DNA of 64,000 bases from Brevundimonas intermedia (GTDB lineage Bacteria > Pseudomonadota > Alphaproteobacteria > Caulobacterales > Caulobacteraceae). The stretch covers positions 1,364,001 to 1,428,000 of the forward strand of contig NZ_SPVH01000006.1 in NCBI RefSeq assembly GCF_004614235.1, written 5' to 3'. The notes below the pieces were generated by a model. It was given only the letters and a program-made list of their open reading frames with translations, made no database searches and was not told the origin of the DNA. How positions within the stretch are numbered: the stretch's first letter is position 1; the number at the start of each line of letters is the position of its first letter. Below, one piece after another: positions 45,595 to 54,505 of this stretch. Position numbers and translations under genes: made by a program.

Positions 45595-46608
45595 TCAGCC
45601 CACCTTCACCCGCGTCGCCGCCTCCGGCAGGTCCTCGCCGAAGGCGCGTTGGTAGAACTCGGCGATGGTGGGGCGTTCCAGTTCGTCGCACTTGTTGAGG
45701 AAGGTCAGGCGGAAGCTGAGGGCCAGATCGCCGTTGAAGATCAGGGCGTTCTGGGCCCAGGTGATGACGGTGCGGGGCGACATGACGGTGGAGATGTCGC
45801 CGTTCATGAAGGCGTTGCGGGTCATGTCGGCGACGCGGACCATGGCGGCGATCCGGCGGCGGCCCTCGGCGTCAGACCATTCGGGCACCTTGGCGGCGAC
45901 GATCTCGGCCTCGACGTCGTGGTCGAGGTAGTTCAGCGTCGTGACGATGTTCCAGCGGTCCAGCTGGGCCTGATTGATCTGTTGCGCGCCGTGATACAGG
46001 CCCGTGGTGTCGCCCAGGCCGATGGTGTTGGTCGTGGCGAACAGGCGGAAATGCTTGTTGGGGCGGATGACGCGGTTCTGGTCCAGCAGGGTCAGGCGGC
46101 CTTGCGCCTCCAGCACGCGCTGGATCACGAACATCACGTCAGGACGGCCGGCGTCGTATTCGTCGAACACCAGGGCGATGGGGCGTTGCAGCGACCAGGG
46201 CAGGATGCCCTCGCGAAACTCGGTGATCTGCTTGCCGTCCTTCAGGACGATGGCGTCCTTGCCGATCAGGTCGATGCGGCTGACGTGGCTGTCCAGGTTC
46301 ACGCGCACCAGAGGCCAGTTCAGGCGGGCGGCGACCTGTTCGATATGGGTCGACTTGCCGGTGCCGTGATAGCCCTGGACCATGACGCGACGGTCGAAGG
46401 CGAAGCCGGCGCAGATGGCGATCGTCGTCTGCTGATCGAAGCGATAGGCCTCGTCGATCTCGGGCACATGGCTATCGCGCTCGGCGAAGCACGGCACGGT
46501 CATGTCGCTGTCCACGCCAAAGGCTTCGCGCAGGGTCACGCGGCGGGCGGGTTCGAGCGTCAGCAGGGGATCGGGGGAGGCGTCGAGCGGGGAGGTCATG
46601 GACTTCAT
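45595..46608 (-). CDS. cobS: Cobaltochelatase subunit CobS (AAA+)
   Basis: A 337 aa AAA+ ATPase of the aerobic cobaltochelatase, which with CobT and CobN inserts cobalt into hydrogenobyrinate diamide. Walker [10 protein letters not shown] is at about residues 79-87, Walker B is [10 protein letters not shown], and the family block [18 protein letters not shown] is present. CobS/CobT-like pairs also occur where B12 synthesis is absent. No cobT or cobN is next to it here; the following gene is the DUF4238 protein. ATG at 46608 was used (an internal ATG three codons later is possible). Confidence 0.92.
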   Translation of the reverse strand: MKSMTSPLDASPDPLLTLEPARRVTLREAFGVDSDMTVPCFAERDSHVPEIDEAYRFDQQTTIAICAGFAFDRRVMVQGYHGTGKSTHIEQVAARLNWPLVRVNLDSHVSRIDLIGKDAIVLKDGKQITEFREGILPWSLQRPIALVFDEYDAGRPDVMFVIQRVLEAQGRLTLLDQNRVIRPNKHFRLFATTNTIGLGDTTGLYHGAQQINQAQLDRWNIVTTLNYLDHDVEAEIVAAKVPEWSDAEGRRRIAAMVRVADMTRNAFMNGDISTVMSPRTVITWAQNALIFNGDLALSFRLTFLNKCDELERPTIAEFYQRAFGEDLPEAATRVKVG

Positions 46609-46658
46609 CTAGAGGCGCCGCGCGCGCGGCTCAACACGCGCGCGGCCCTTCGTGTCGC

Positions 46659-47087
46659 TTATTTCGCGCTGAGGCGAACATCCACGTTGCCGCGGGTGGC
46701 GTTGGAGTAGGGGCAGACCTGGTGCGCCTTCTCGATCAGGTCGTCGATGACGGCCTGCTCCAGGCCATGATCGGTGACGGTCAGGTCCACGTCGAGGTTG
46801 AAGCCCTCGCCCTTGGTGTTCTTGCCGAAGCCGACGCCGGCCGTGATCTTGGTGTCGGGGCCGACTGGCGTTCCGGCCTTGCCGCTGACCAGGCGCAGGG
46901 CGCCGAGATAGCAGGCAGCGTAGCCGGTGGCGAAGAGCTGCTCGGGATTGGTGCCGTCGCCGCCCTTGCCGCCCATTTCCTTGGGCGTGGACAATTTGAC
47001 GTCGATCTTGCCGTCGTCGGTGGCCGAGCGGCCGTCCTCGCGGCCTCCGCCGGAGGCGGTGGACTGGGCGCGATACAGAACTTCCAT
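46659..47087 (-). CDS. ohr: Organic hydroperoxide resistance protein Ohr
   Basis: A 142 aa thiol peroxidase of the OsmC/Ohr family that reduces organic hydroperoxides with lipoyl or thiol donors. Both catalytic cysteines are present: Cys59 in GYAACYLGAL and Cys125 in AHQVCPYSNATRGN, separated as in Ohr. The NPEQLFATGYAAC helix follows the family pattern. ATG at 47087. No OhrR regulator is adjacent. Confidence 0.96.
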   Translation of the reverse strand: MEVLYRAQSTASGGGREDGRSATDDGKIDVKLSTPKEMGGKGGDGTNPEQLFATGYAACYLGALRLVSGKAGTPVGPDTKITAGVGFGKNTKGEGFNLDVDLTVTDHGLEQAVIDDLIEKAHQVCPYSNATRGNVDVRLSAK

Positions 47088-47223
47088 GGCAGGCTCCTTG
47101 GGTTGGGATGCTTGAGATGGGGTCTTAACGGGAGACGGGAAGGGGACGTTTCACGCCCGCTCTAGCAATCGACCGGCGACGCGGGCTAAAGCACCCTTTC
47201 GGGGCGCGTCGTCGGAGTACGCA

Positions 47224-49638
47224 GTGAAGATTGCCGAACGCTGGTTCGTGTGGGCGGGCATGGTTCTGCTGGGCGGCATCGCCTTGGCGGGGCTTGTGGT
47301 CGCCGTCTATGCGGCGTGGCTGTTCCACGACCTGCCTGACGCGTCTGAGCTGGCGGATTATCGCCCGCCGACCGCGACGCGCGTCTATGCCGGCGACGGC
47401 ACCCTGATCGGCGAGTTCTCGGACGAGCGCCGAATCTATGTCTCCTACGACCAAATCCCGACGCCGGTGATCCATGCCTTCCTGGCCGCCGAGGATCGCA
47501 ACTTCTTCCAGCACGGCGGGATCGACGTGGGCGGCATCGGCCGCGCCTCGATCAAGAACGTCTTCAACCTGGCGCAGGGCCGCCGGCTGGAGGGCGGTTC
47601 GACCATCACCCAGCAGGTGGCCAAGAACGTCCTGCTGACCAACGAATCGAGTCTGAACCGCAAGCTGAAGGAAGCCATCCTGGCCAATCGCCTGGAGGCG
47701 ACCCTGTCCAAGGAGCAGATCCTCGAACTGTATCTGAACGAGATCTTCCTGGGTTATCGGTCGTTCGGCATCGCCTCGGCGGCCTACAACTATTTCGGCA
47801 AGTCGCTGGGTCAGCTGACGCCAGACGAGGCGGCCTTCCTGGCGTCCCTGCCCAAGGGGCCGAACAACTACCACCCCAAACGTCACCCCGGCGCGGCCAA
47901 GGGCCGTCGCGACTGGGTGCTGGGCGAAATGGAACAGAGCGGCTGGCTGACGCCTGCGGAACTGATCGCCGCCCGCGCCAAGCCGTTGGTTACGCGCGAT
48001 GCGCCCCAGCGTTCGGACTACAAGGACGCGGACTTCTTCGTGGAGGAGGCCCGTCGTCAGGCCGCCGCCAATCCCCAGTTCGGCGAGCAGCTTCGCGCCG
48101 GCGGCTTCTACATGCGCACCACGCTGGATCCGACGTTGCAGACGGCGGCGCGTCAGGCCCTGATGCAGGGGCTGGAAAACTATGACCGGCGTCACGGCTG
48201 GCGCGGCGGGTGGGGCACGACCGACTTTGCCGACGGCTGGCAGGCGGTCGCCTTGAAGGGACAGGTTCCGCCCGAACGCCGCAGCTGGCAGCCCGCCGCC
48301 ATCGAGAGCGTCAGCGGCAACACCGTCCGCATCCGCACGGCCCGCGACGACAAGACCGGCACATTGCTGGCGGCGGATGCGGCCTGGGCCAACGCCAACC
48401 GCCAACTGCGACGTGGCGAACTGATCTTCGTGGAGCCCAAGGGCGGGCAATACGCCCTGAAACAGGTGCCGCGCGTCAACGGCGCTCTGGTGGCCATCGA
48501 GCCGCAGTCGGGCCGCGTGCTGGCCATGGTCGGCGGCTATTCCTATGCGCTGTCCAGTTTCAACCGGGCCACCCAGGCGCGGCGTCAGCCCGGTTCGGCG
48601 TTCAAGCCCTTCGTCTATGCGACGGCGCTGGAAGGCGACTTCACCCCGGCTTCCATCGTGCTGGATGCGCCGATCAGCTTCGCCGGCGGGGCCAACGGCC
48701 AGCGCTGGACGCCGGAAAACTACAGCCGTCAGTACTATGGGCCGCAGACGCTGCGGCGCGGGCTGGAGCTGTCGCGCAACGTCATGACGGTGCGGCTGGC
48801 CCAGTCGGTCGGCATGAAGAAGATCGTGGATCAGTCCGCCAGAATGGGCATCCCCGGCCTGACGCCGAACCTGTCGGTGTCGCTGGGCGCCGGCGAGGTG
48901 ACGCCGCTGGAGATCACGGCCGCCTATTCCGCCTTCGCCAACGGCGGGCGGCGGGTGACGCCCTATCTGATCGACTATGTGCAGGACCGCGACGGCGAGA
49001 CCATCTTCCGGGCCGACAACCGCAGTTGCCGCGAATGCGGACGCGGATTCTCGGGCCAGGAATCGCCCCGCCTTCAACAGCGCGGCACCCAGGTCATCGA
49101 TCCGATCACCGCCTATCAGATGAGCTCCATGCTGGAAGGCGTCGTTCAGCGCGGCACCGCCGCGAGCGCTCGGGGCTTGGGCCCGTGGGTCGCTGGCAAG
49201 ACGGGCACGACCAACGAGTATCGCTCCGCCTGGTTCGTGGGCTTCACCACCGACATCGTGGTCGGCGTCTTCATCGGCTTCGACGACAACCGTTCGCTGG
49301 GTTCCGGCGAAGCGGGGGCCTCGGCTGCCGTGCCGGTCTTTACGGAGTTCATGCAGACGGCGCTGAAGGAACGGCCCGCCCGGCCCTTCGTGCGGCCCAA
49401 GAACGCCATCTTCCGCACCGTCAACGGCATCGAGGAAGCCTTCCGCCCCGGCACCGAACGTCAGGCCCCGCCGCCTGCGCCGACCGGACCGGTGCAGCCC
49501 ACCGGACCGCAGAACTACTACGAGGTCATCCGACGCGAGCAGGAGGCCGCGAGCGGCGCTCCGGCTACTGCACCGGCGCCCACCGCACCGCCGCCGCCGA
49601 AGAAGGCGCCGGCCGAGGACTTGAGCGGATTGTACTGA
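47224..49638 (+). CDS. mrcA: Penicillin-binding protein 1A (bifunctional)
   Basis: An 804 aa class A PBP. An N-terminal membrane anchor (FVWAGMVLLGGIALAGLVVAVYAAWLF) is followed by the GT51 domain (AAEDRNFFQHGGID with the catalytic Glu, GGSTITQQVAKN, RKLKEAILANRLE). The transpeptidase domain carries SAFKPFVYA (SxxK), SRNVMTVR (SxN) and KTGTTNEYRSAWF (KTG). It polymerises and crosslinks peptidoglycan. The last 70 residues are Pro/Ala-rich. GTG at 47224. Its own terminator follows before prfB. Confidence 0.95.
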   Translation: MKIAERWFVWAGMVLLGGIALAGLVVAVYAAWLFHDLPDASELADYRPPTATRVYAGDGTLIGEFSDERRIYVSYDQIPTPVIHAFLAAEDRNFFQHGGIDVGGIGRASIKNVFNLAQGRRLEGGSTITQQVAKNVLLTNESSLNRKLKEAILANRLEATLSKEQILELYLNEIFLGYRSFGIASAAYNYFGKSLGQLTPDEAAFLASLPKGPNNYHPKRHPGAAKGRRDWVLGEMEQSGWLTPAELIAARAKPLVTRDAPQRSDYKDADFFVEEARRQAAANPQFGEQLRAGGFYMRTTLDPTLQTAARQALMQGLENYDRRHGWRGGWGTTDFADGWQAVALKGQVPPERRSWQPAAIESVSGNTVRIRTARDDKTGTLLAADAAWANANRQLRRGELIFVEPKGGQYALKQVPRVNGALVAIEPQSGRVLAMVGGYSYALSSFNRATQARRQPGSAFKPFVYATALEGDFTPASIVLDAPISFAGGANGQRWTPENYSRQYYGPQTLRRGLELSRNVMTVRLAQSVGMKKIVDQSARMGIPGLTPNLSVSLGAGEVTPLEITAAYSAFANGGRRVTPYLIDYVQDRDGETIFRADNRSCRECGRGFSGQESPRLQQRGTQVIDPITAYQMSSMLEGVVQRGTAASARGLGPWVAGKTGTTNEYRSAWFVGFTTDIVVGVFIGFDDNRSLGSGEAGASAAVPVFTEFMQTALKERPARPFVRPKNAIFRTVNGIEEAFRPGTERQAPPPAPTGPVQPTGPQNYYEVIRREQEAASGAPATAPAPTAPPPPKKAPAEDLSGLY

Positions 49639-49658
49639 GGCTCTAGGTAGGCCCATCG

Positions 49659-49688
49659 AACGGCGCGTCCTCGGGCGCGCCGTTTTCC
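49659..49688 (+). terminator. Intrinsic terminator after the PBP1A gene
   Basis: Stem AACGGCGCG / CGCGCCGTT (49659-49667 and 49676-49684) with a loop of eight bases and a TTTT tail. It isolates the PBP gene from prfB. Confidence 0.75.
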
Positions 49689-49732
49689 TTTCATCCGCCC
49701 TGTTCGAGGGCGTTGTGTCGCTGGAGAATGCG

Positions 49733-50855
49733 ATGAGACCGGATGTCGAGGCCATGAAGGCCGACATCGAGCAGAGCGTCGCTCTGCTCAGGAGGCGTCT
49801 TTGACTGGGATGTCGCTCTAAGAAAGCTCGATGAGCTGAACGCGCGGGTCGAGGACCCGACGCTGTGGGACAAGCCCGAACAGGCCCAGGCCGTCAGCCG
49901 CGAACGCTCGCAGCTGGAAGCCAAGATCAACACCGTCAAGGCGATGGAGCAGGACCTCGAAGACGGGGTGATGCTGGCCGAGATGGCGGACGAGGAAGGC
50001 GACGAGGGCGCGCTGGAAGACGCACGCGCCTCGCTGCGGGGCATCAAGGAACGGGCCGCGCGCGCCGAGCTGGAAGCCCTGCTGTCCGGCGAGGCCGACG
50101 GCAACGACGCCTATCTGGAAGTCAACTCCGGCGCCGGCGGCACCGAGTCCAACGACTGGGCCGGCATGCTGCTGCGGATGTATTCCCGCTGGGCCAAGGC
50201 GCACGATTACGAGGTCACGATCGAGGCTTATGAAGAGGGCGAACAGGCGGGGGTCAAGTCGGCCACCATCCTGATCTCCGGCCCGAACGCCTACGGCTGG
50301 CTGAAGTCGGAATCAGGGGTGCACCGTCTGGTGCGGATCAGCCCCTATGACGCGGCGGCCAAGCGGCACACCAGCTTCGCCTCCATCGGGGTGTCGCCGG
50401 TCGTCGATGACGCCATCGAGATCGACATCAATCCGTCGGACGTGCGCACCGACACCTACCGGGCCTCGGGCGCGGGTGGTCAGCACATCAACAAGACGGA
50501 CTCGGCCGTGCGACTGACGCACATCCCGACCAATACCGTCGTGGCCTGCCAGGCCGGCCGGTCGCAGCACCAGAACCGCGAACAGGCATGGAAGATGCTG
50601 CGGGCGCGCCTGTACGAACTGGAACTGCAGAAGCGCGAGGCCGTGGCCCAGGCCCTGGCCGACGCCAAGACGGACATCGGGTGGGGCCACCAGATCCGCT
50701 CCTATGTCCTACAGCCGTATCAGATGGTGAAGGACTTGCGGACCGAGGTCGAGACCTCGGACACGCAAGGGGTTCTGGACGGGGACCTGGACGCCTTCAT
50801 GGGTGCGGCCCTGGCGGCCCGGGTCGGCGAGACGCGCGGGTCCAGCACGGACTAA
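49733..50855 (+). CDS. prfB: Peptide chain release factor 2, with programmed +1 frameshift
   Basis: RF2 terminates translation at UGA and UAA. The frame opens at ATG 49733 with 23 codons ending CTT, meets an in-frame TGA at 49802, and continues in the +1 frame from 49803, giving 373 residues as in other RF2 proteins. The GGQ peptidyl-hydrolase motif is in [23 protein letters not shown]. The stop-recognition tripeptide reads SPY ([11 protein letters not shown]), where E. coli has SPF. The gene is autoregulated through the frameshift: low RF2 favours readthrough into full-length product. A terminator follows. Confidence 0.95.
49790..49805 (+). promoter_or_regulatory. prfB frameshift signal
   Basis: AGGAGG (an internal Shine-Dalgarno) lies three bases before CTT TGA C, the standard slippery codon and stop context of the RF2 autoregulatory frameshift. 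Skipping T49802 moves ribosomes into the +1 frame. Confidence 0.92.
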
Positions 50856-50860
50856 AGAAA

Positions 50861-50888
50861 AAGGGCGGCCTGACAGGCCGCCCTTTTG
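50861..50888 (+). terminator. Intrinsic terminator after prfB
   Basis: Stem AAGGGCGGCCT / AGGCCGCCCTT (50861-50871 and 50875-50885) with a GAC loop and a TTTTGTTTG tail, starting 6 bp after the stop codon. Confidence 0.9.
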
Positions 50889-50925
50889 TTTGTTGGGCTA
50901 TCGGCCTTCGGCCTGCTTGAACCTG

Positions 50926-51465
50926 TCAGACCGGAGTCTTGGCCTCAAGCTTGTCCGTCTTGGCGGGCTTTTCGGGGGCTTCCAGCATGGCGGCGCCGGG
51001 CGTGTCGCGCTTGGCCTGGTTGCAGCGGCCCTGGAACCAGGCGCCCTGGTCGATGGACAGCTGCTCCTGGGTGATGTCGCCCTCGACGCGCGCGGTGGCG
51101 TAGAGCTTGACCTGTTTGGCGACGATGGCGCCGGTGATGCGGCCGCGCACGTCCAGCACGTCGGCGTGGACGGTGCCTTCGACCGCGCCGCCTTCGCCGA
51201 TGACGACGCGGGCCACGCGGACGTCGCCCTTCAGATTGCCTTCGACCTGAAGCTCGCCAGCGCCGGAGATATTGCCTTCGTATTTCACCCCGGCCGCCAG
51301 GGTGGACAGATTGCTGGACCGGGTCGCCGGCCGGGCCGGTTCAGGCGCGCGGGCGGCTGGCGTCGCCGCCGGCAGGTTGGGGGTCGGCGACGGCGTCGGT
51401 TCAGGCGTGGGGGGAATGCCCAGCCCGGTCGATCCGCTGTCGTAGGATTTGCTCTTGGTGAACAT
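50926..51465 (-). CDS. Bactofilin
   Basis: A 179 aa cytoskeletal protein. The bactofilin beta-helix domain spans about residues 55-150 (LAAGVKYEGNISGAGELQVEGNLKGDVRVARVVIGEGGAVEGTVHA). It is preceded by a Pro-rich N-terminal tail and followed by a Lys/Glu/Pro-rich tail. Bactofilins polymerise spontaneously on membranes; in Caulobacter BacA/BacB recruit a penicillin-binding protein for stalk growth. ATG at 51465. It lies near the PBP1A and prfB genes but on the opposite strand. Which paralogue (BacA or BacB) cannot be said. Confidence 0.93.
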   Translation of the reverse strand: MFTKSKSYDSGSTGLGIPPTPEPTPSPTPNLPAATPAARAPEPARPATRSSNLSTLAAGVKYEGNISGAGELQVEGNLKGDVRVARVVIGEGGAVEGTVHADVLDVRGRITGAIVAKQVKLYATARVEGDITQEQLSIDQGAWFQGRCNQAKRDTPGAAMLEAPEKPAKTDKLEAKTPV

Positions 51466-51579
51466 GGTGCGCTCCGCATCTGCCAGCCAAGGCCGGCCAA
51501 GCCCCTAGTAGCCCTGAAGGCCACTAGGCCGTGGGCGAGGCCCCAAGGTCAAGCACGGCTTCCGAACCGTGGTCGTCGA

Positions 51580-52044
51580 TCACAGAGCCTTGACGGCCTC
51601 CAGAACGGCGGCGGCGTGGTCGGCGACCTTCACATTGCGCCAGGCGCGGGCCACCCGGCCACCGGCGTCGATCAGGAAGGTGGCGCGTTCGATGCCCATA
51701 TATTCGCGGCCGTACAGCTTCTTCTGGACCCAGACGCCCCAGGCTTCGCAGGCCGCGCCGTCTTCGTCCGAGGCCAGGACGACGGCGAGGTCGTATTTGG
51801 CCTTGAACTTGTCGTGCTTCTTCACCGTGTCCTTGGATACGCCGATGACGGGCACGCCCAGGGCGGCGAAATCGGGCGCAAGCGCCGTGAAGTCCTGGGC
51901 CTCGCGCGTGCAGCCGGTCGTGTCGTCCTTGGGATAGAAATAGACGACGGCCGGTTTGCCCTTGAGGGCGGCGAGGGAGACCTGGCCGCCGTTGTCGGTC
52001 GGCAGGTCGAGAGCGGGGGCGCGCTGGCCTTCGGTGGCGGACAT
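51580..52044 (-). CDS. bcp: Thioredoxin-dependent thiol peroxidase (BCP/PrxQ)
   Basis: A 154 aa peroxiredoxin. The peroxidatic Cys is Cys45 in DDTTGCTREAQDF; the Cys five residues later found in many PrxQ proteins is replaced by Gln50, so resolution must use another Cys (DGAACEAWG) or a thiol partner. Reduces hydrogen peroxide and alkyl peroxides using thioredoxin. ATG at 52044. Followed upstream by a palindromic repeat. Confidence 0.95.
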   Translation of the reverse strand: MSATEGQRAPALDLPTDNGGQVSLAALKGKPAVVYFYPKDDTTGCTREAQDFTALAPDFAALGVPVIGVSKDTVKKHDKFKAKYDLAVVLASDEDGAACEAWGVWVQKKLYGREYMGIERATFLIDAGGRVARAWRNVKVADHAAAVLEAVKAL

Positions 52045-52056
52045 TTCAAACTCCGA

Positions 52057-52175
52057 TCATCCCGGCGAAAGCCGAGACCCAGTTTTTTCGAGAGATAATA
52101 CGTTGGATCAAGCGCTGCGGACGTCAGATGCTGCGGAGCGCCCAAAGCACTGGGTCCCGGCTTTCGCCGGGATGA
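52057..52175. repeat. Palindromic intergenic repeat between bcp and tyrS
   Basis: Inverted arms TCATCCCGGCGAAAGCC (from 52057) and GGCTTTCGCCGGGATGA (to 52174) with adjoining GAGACCCAG / CTGGGTCCC, separated by about 65 bp. Same style as the other palindromic elements but a different core. It may supply a transcript hairpin between two same-strand genes. Confidence 0.8.
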
Positions 52176-52180
52176 GCGGA

Positions 52181-53434
52181 TTAGAGAGGTTTGATCAGAA
52201 CGATCTTCTTCTTGCCGGCGGCCAGCTTGATCACGCCGTCCTTGAGGTCGGCCTCGGTCAATAGCTGGGCGCCGTCGGCCACAGGGGCGTCGTTGAGGCG
52301 AAGACCGCCGCCCTGGGCCAGGCGACGGGCCTCGCCGTTGGAGGCGGTCAGGCCGGCCTTGGTGACGACGGCTGCGATCATGGCGCCGTAAACCTCGGCC
52401 GACGGTAGTTCGACGGTCGGCAGATCGGCGGAGACCTGACCCTTTTCGAAGTTGCTCTCGGCGGCGGCGCGGGCTGTTGCAGCTGCATCGGCGCCATGAA
52501 GCATTGTCGTGGCGGCGTCGGCTAGGGCCTTCTTGGCGTCGTTGATGGCGGCGCCTTCCAGCGCTTCGTATTCCGCGATCTGCTCCAGGCTCAGGTCGGT
52601 GAACAGGCGCATGAAGCGACCGACGTCGGCGTCCTCGGCGTTGCGCCAGAACTGCCAGTAGTCATAGGGGCTGAGCTGTTCGGCGTTCAGCCAGATCGCG
52701 CCTTGGGCCGTCTTGCCCATCTTGCCGCCCGAGGCCGTGGTCAGCAGGGGGGTGGTCAGGCCGAAGGCGGCCTTCTGGTCCACCCGGCGCACCAGATCGA
52801 CGCCCGAGGTGATGTTGCCCCACTGGTCCGACCCGCCCATCTGAAGCGTGACCTTGTGGCTGCGGTTAAGCTCCAGGAAGTCGACCGACTGCATCAGCAT
52901 GTAGTTGAACTCAAGGAAGGTCATCGGCTGCTCGCGCTCCAGGCGCAGCTTGACCGAGTCGAAGCTCAGCATGCGGTTGACGGTGAAGTGCGTGCCGAAG
53001 TCGCGCAGGAACTGGATGTAGCCGTAGCCTGACAGCCAGTCGTCGTTGTTGACCATGACCGCATCGGTCGGCCCGTCGCCGAAGGTCAGGAATTTGGCGA
53101 AGACCGTCTGGATCGAGTCGATGTTCGACTGGATGGTTTCCTCGGTCAGCTGGGGGCGCGACGTGTCCTTGCCGGTCGGGTCGCCTACCTTGGTGGTGCC
53201 GCCGCCCATCAGGACGATGGGCTTGTGCCCGGCTTGCTGAAGGCGGCGCAGCATCATGATCTGGATCAGGCTGCCGACGTGCAGCGACGGCGCCGTGGCG
53301 TCAAAGCCGATATAGCCCGGCACCACGCCTGTGGTCGCCGCCTCGTCCAGTTCGATGGGGTGGGTGATCTGATGGATATAGCCGCGCGCCTGAAGCGTGC
53401 GCAGGAAGTCGGATTTGAAGGCGTGTTCGGTCAT
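52181..53434 (-). CDS. tyrS: Tyrosyl-tRNA synthetase
   Basis: A 417 aa class I synthetase that charges tRNA-Tyr. The HIGH-like motif is in [13 protein letters not shown] and the KMSKS loop reads [42 protein letters not shown] forms the tyrosine pocket. The C-terminal S4 RNA-binding domain ends near [31 protein letters not shown] at 53434. Independent promoter region lies upstream (53435-53772). Confidence 0.97.
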   Translation of the reverse strand: MTEHAFKSDFLRTLQARGYIHQITHPIELDEAATTGVVPGYIGFDATAPSLHVGSLIQIMMLRRLQQAGHKPIVLMGGGTTKVGDPTGKDTSRPQLTEETIQSNIDSIQTVFAKFLTFGDGPTDAVMVNNDDWLSGYGYIQFLRDFGTHFTVNRMLSFDSVKLRLEREQPMTFLEFNYMLMQSVDFLELNRSHKVTLQMGGSDQWGNITSGVDLVRRVDQKAAFGLTTPLLTTASGGKMGKTAQGAIWLNAEQLSPYDYWQFWRNAEDADVGRFMRLFTDLSLEQIAEYEALEGAAINDAKKALADAATTMLHGADAAATARAAAESNFEKGQVSADLPTVELPSAEVYGAMIAAVVTKAGLTASNGEARRLAQGGGLRLNDAPVADGAQLLTEADLKDGVIKLAAGKKKIVLIKPL

Positions 53435-53772
53435 GGTGAGGCTGGGTTAGCAGGGATGCCGACGGTCGTCTTCCCCTTCTAGGCTGGCGATTGGGGCGGG
53501 AGGCGATTCAGACGGTGTGGCGAAAAAACAGCGTCTGAATAGTGCAATTCGTCTGAAATCGGTCGGGGGCGAAATTGCACTGCAACCGGAAAAACAGTGC
53601 AAAGTGCAAGACAGTGCAATTGAGCAGTCCTCTGCGAAAGGGGGCAGCCAACATTATACATCAGCCGGAAACGGCGATGGGTAGCGCATCGAATCTCAGC
53701 ATTCTCCGCTGATTTCATTAGAAAATATTTAGCGACATATGCGGGTTGGCGTCGGTTTGACGACCGAAGCTA
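53435..53772. other. Intergenic region with GTGCAA repeats upstream of tyrS
   Basis: A 338 bp non-coding stretch, AT-richer than its surroundings. GTGCAA occurs at 53542, 53597, 53604 and 53614 with one inverted TTGCAC at 53575-53580, all within 78 bp. It reads like a regulator-binding or leader region of tyrS. A 79-codon antisense frame here has no family similarity and is not called. No tRNA-like T-box specifier could be built. Confidence 0.5.
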
Positions 53773-53985
53773 CTACAGGGCGTCCTGCGCCAGGGTGTGG
53801 GCGACCACGGCGTTGGCGTGGCCGTAGCCCAGACCATGCGTGTCCTTGAGCACGGCGACCAACTCCATGTGCCGGGCGGGATAGGCGTGGCGAACGACCT
53901 GCTGCCAATGCGAGATCGGCTGGCCGTATTTCTTCTCGATGGACGGGAAATAGGACGCCGGGCCTTTAACGGTGTCGTCGGTCAT
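53773..53985 (-). CDS. DUF4287 domain-containing protein
   Basis: A 70 aa protein of the DUF4287 family: SYFPSIEKKYGQPISHWQQ followed by the short hydrophobic helical part MELVAVLKDTHGLGYGHANAVVAHTL. Family members are small and cytoplasmic, of unknown function, often near toxin/VOC-type genes. ATG at 53985. The next gene upstream on the same strand, a VOC protein, ends 21 bp away, so they may be co-transcribed. Confidence 0.82.
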   Translation of the reverse strand: MTDDTVKGPASYFPSIEKKYGQPISHWQQVVRHAYPARHMELVAVLKDTHGLGYGHANAVVAHTLAQDAL

Positions 53986-54006
53986 GAGTTTTTCCTGATC
54001 GCAGCC

Positions 54007-54399
54007 TTAGAAATAGGGTTCGTCGGTGAGCCGCTGCGAGATCCACCAGATGGTGCCGGCCGGATCGCGGACGCCGGACTGGCGGTCGCCATATGGCATG
54101 TCGGATGGCTCCATGATCAGCTCCGCCCCCGCCTGGACTGCGCGATCCGTGGTGGCGTCGGCGTCGTCGACATAGAGGTAGAGGGCGGAGCGGCTGGGCG
54201 GAAAGCCGTCCGAGGCCTCGCTGATCATCAGGGTCGTGCCGGAAAGCTGGACCTGGGCGTTGGCAATGCGGCCGTCCGGCGTCAGGCTGCGGCCGAGTTC
54301 AGCGGCGCCGAAGGCGTCCTGGAGGAAGCGGATGTAGTCGCTTGCGTCGGCGACGAACAGATAGGGGGAGACCCCCGCAAAGCCCTTCGGAATTCGCAT
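54007..54399 (-). CDS. VOC family protein (glyoxalase/PhnB-like)
   Basis: A 130 aa protein with two beta-alpha-beta-beta-beta modules: VSPYLFVADASDYIRFLQDAFGAAELGR and the terminal YGDRQSGVRDPAGTIWWISQR (the DP.G..W pattern of PhnB-like VOC proteins). Metal ligands cannot be assigned with certainty. Catalytic activity, if any, is unknown. ATG at 54399, SD weak. It forms a probable pair with the DUF4287 gene. Confidence 0.85.
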   Translation of the reverse strand: MRIPKGFAGVSPYLFVADASDYIRFLQDAFGAAELGRSLTPDGRIANAQVQLSGTTLMISEASDGFPPSRSALYLYVDDADATTDRAVQAGAELIMEPSDMPYGDRQSGVRDPAGTIWWISQRLTDEPYF

Positions 54400-54505
54400 C
54401 TCGATCTCCTTTGCCGACGGCGATCCTATCGCGAGGGGGGCGCAAATGTCCCGGCGGCCATCAGGTGGGCGTTGACCGGCGTCCGCCGTGCGATACGAAG
54501 GCGGG

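Noticed and set aside
47125-49767. 880-codon minus-strand open frame opposite the PBP gene
   Set aside because: Antisense shadow of PBP1A with typical GC-frame composition.
49733-49804. Frameshifted prfB pseudogene
   Set aside because: The stop and shift site are the well-known programmed frameshift; the rest of RF2 is intact.
53479-53718. 79-codon minus-strand ORF in the tyrS leader
   Set aside because: No ribosome site, signal or family resemblance; overlaps a repetitive leader.
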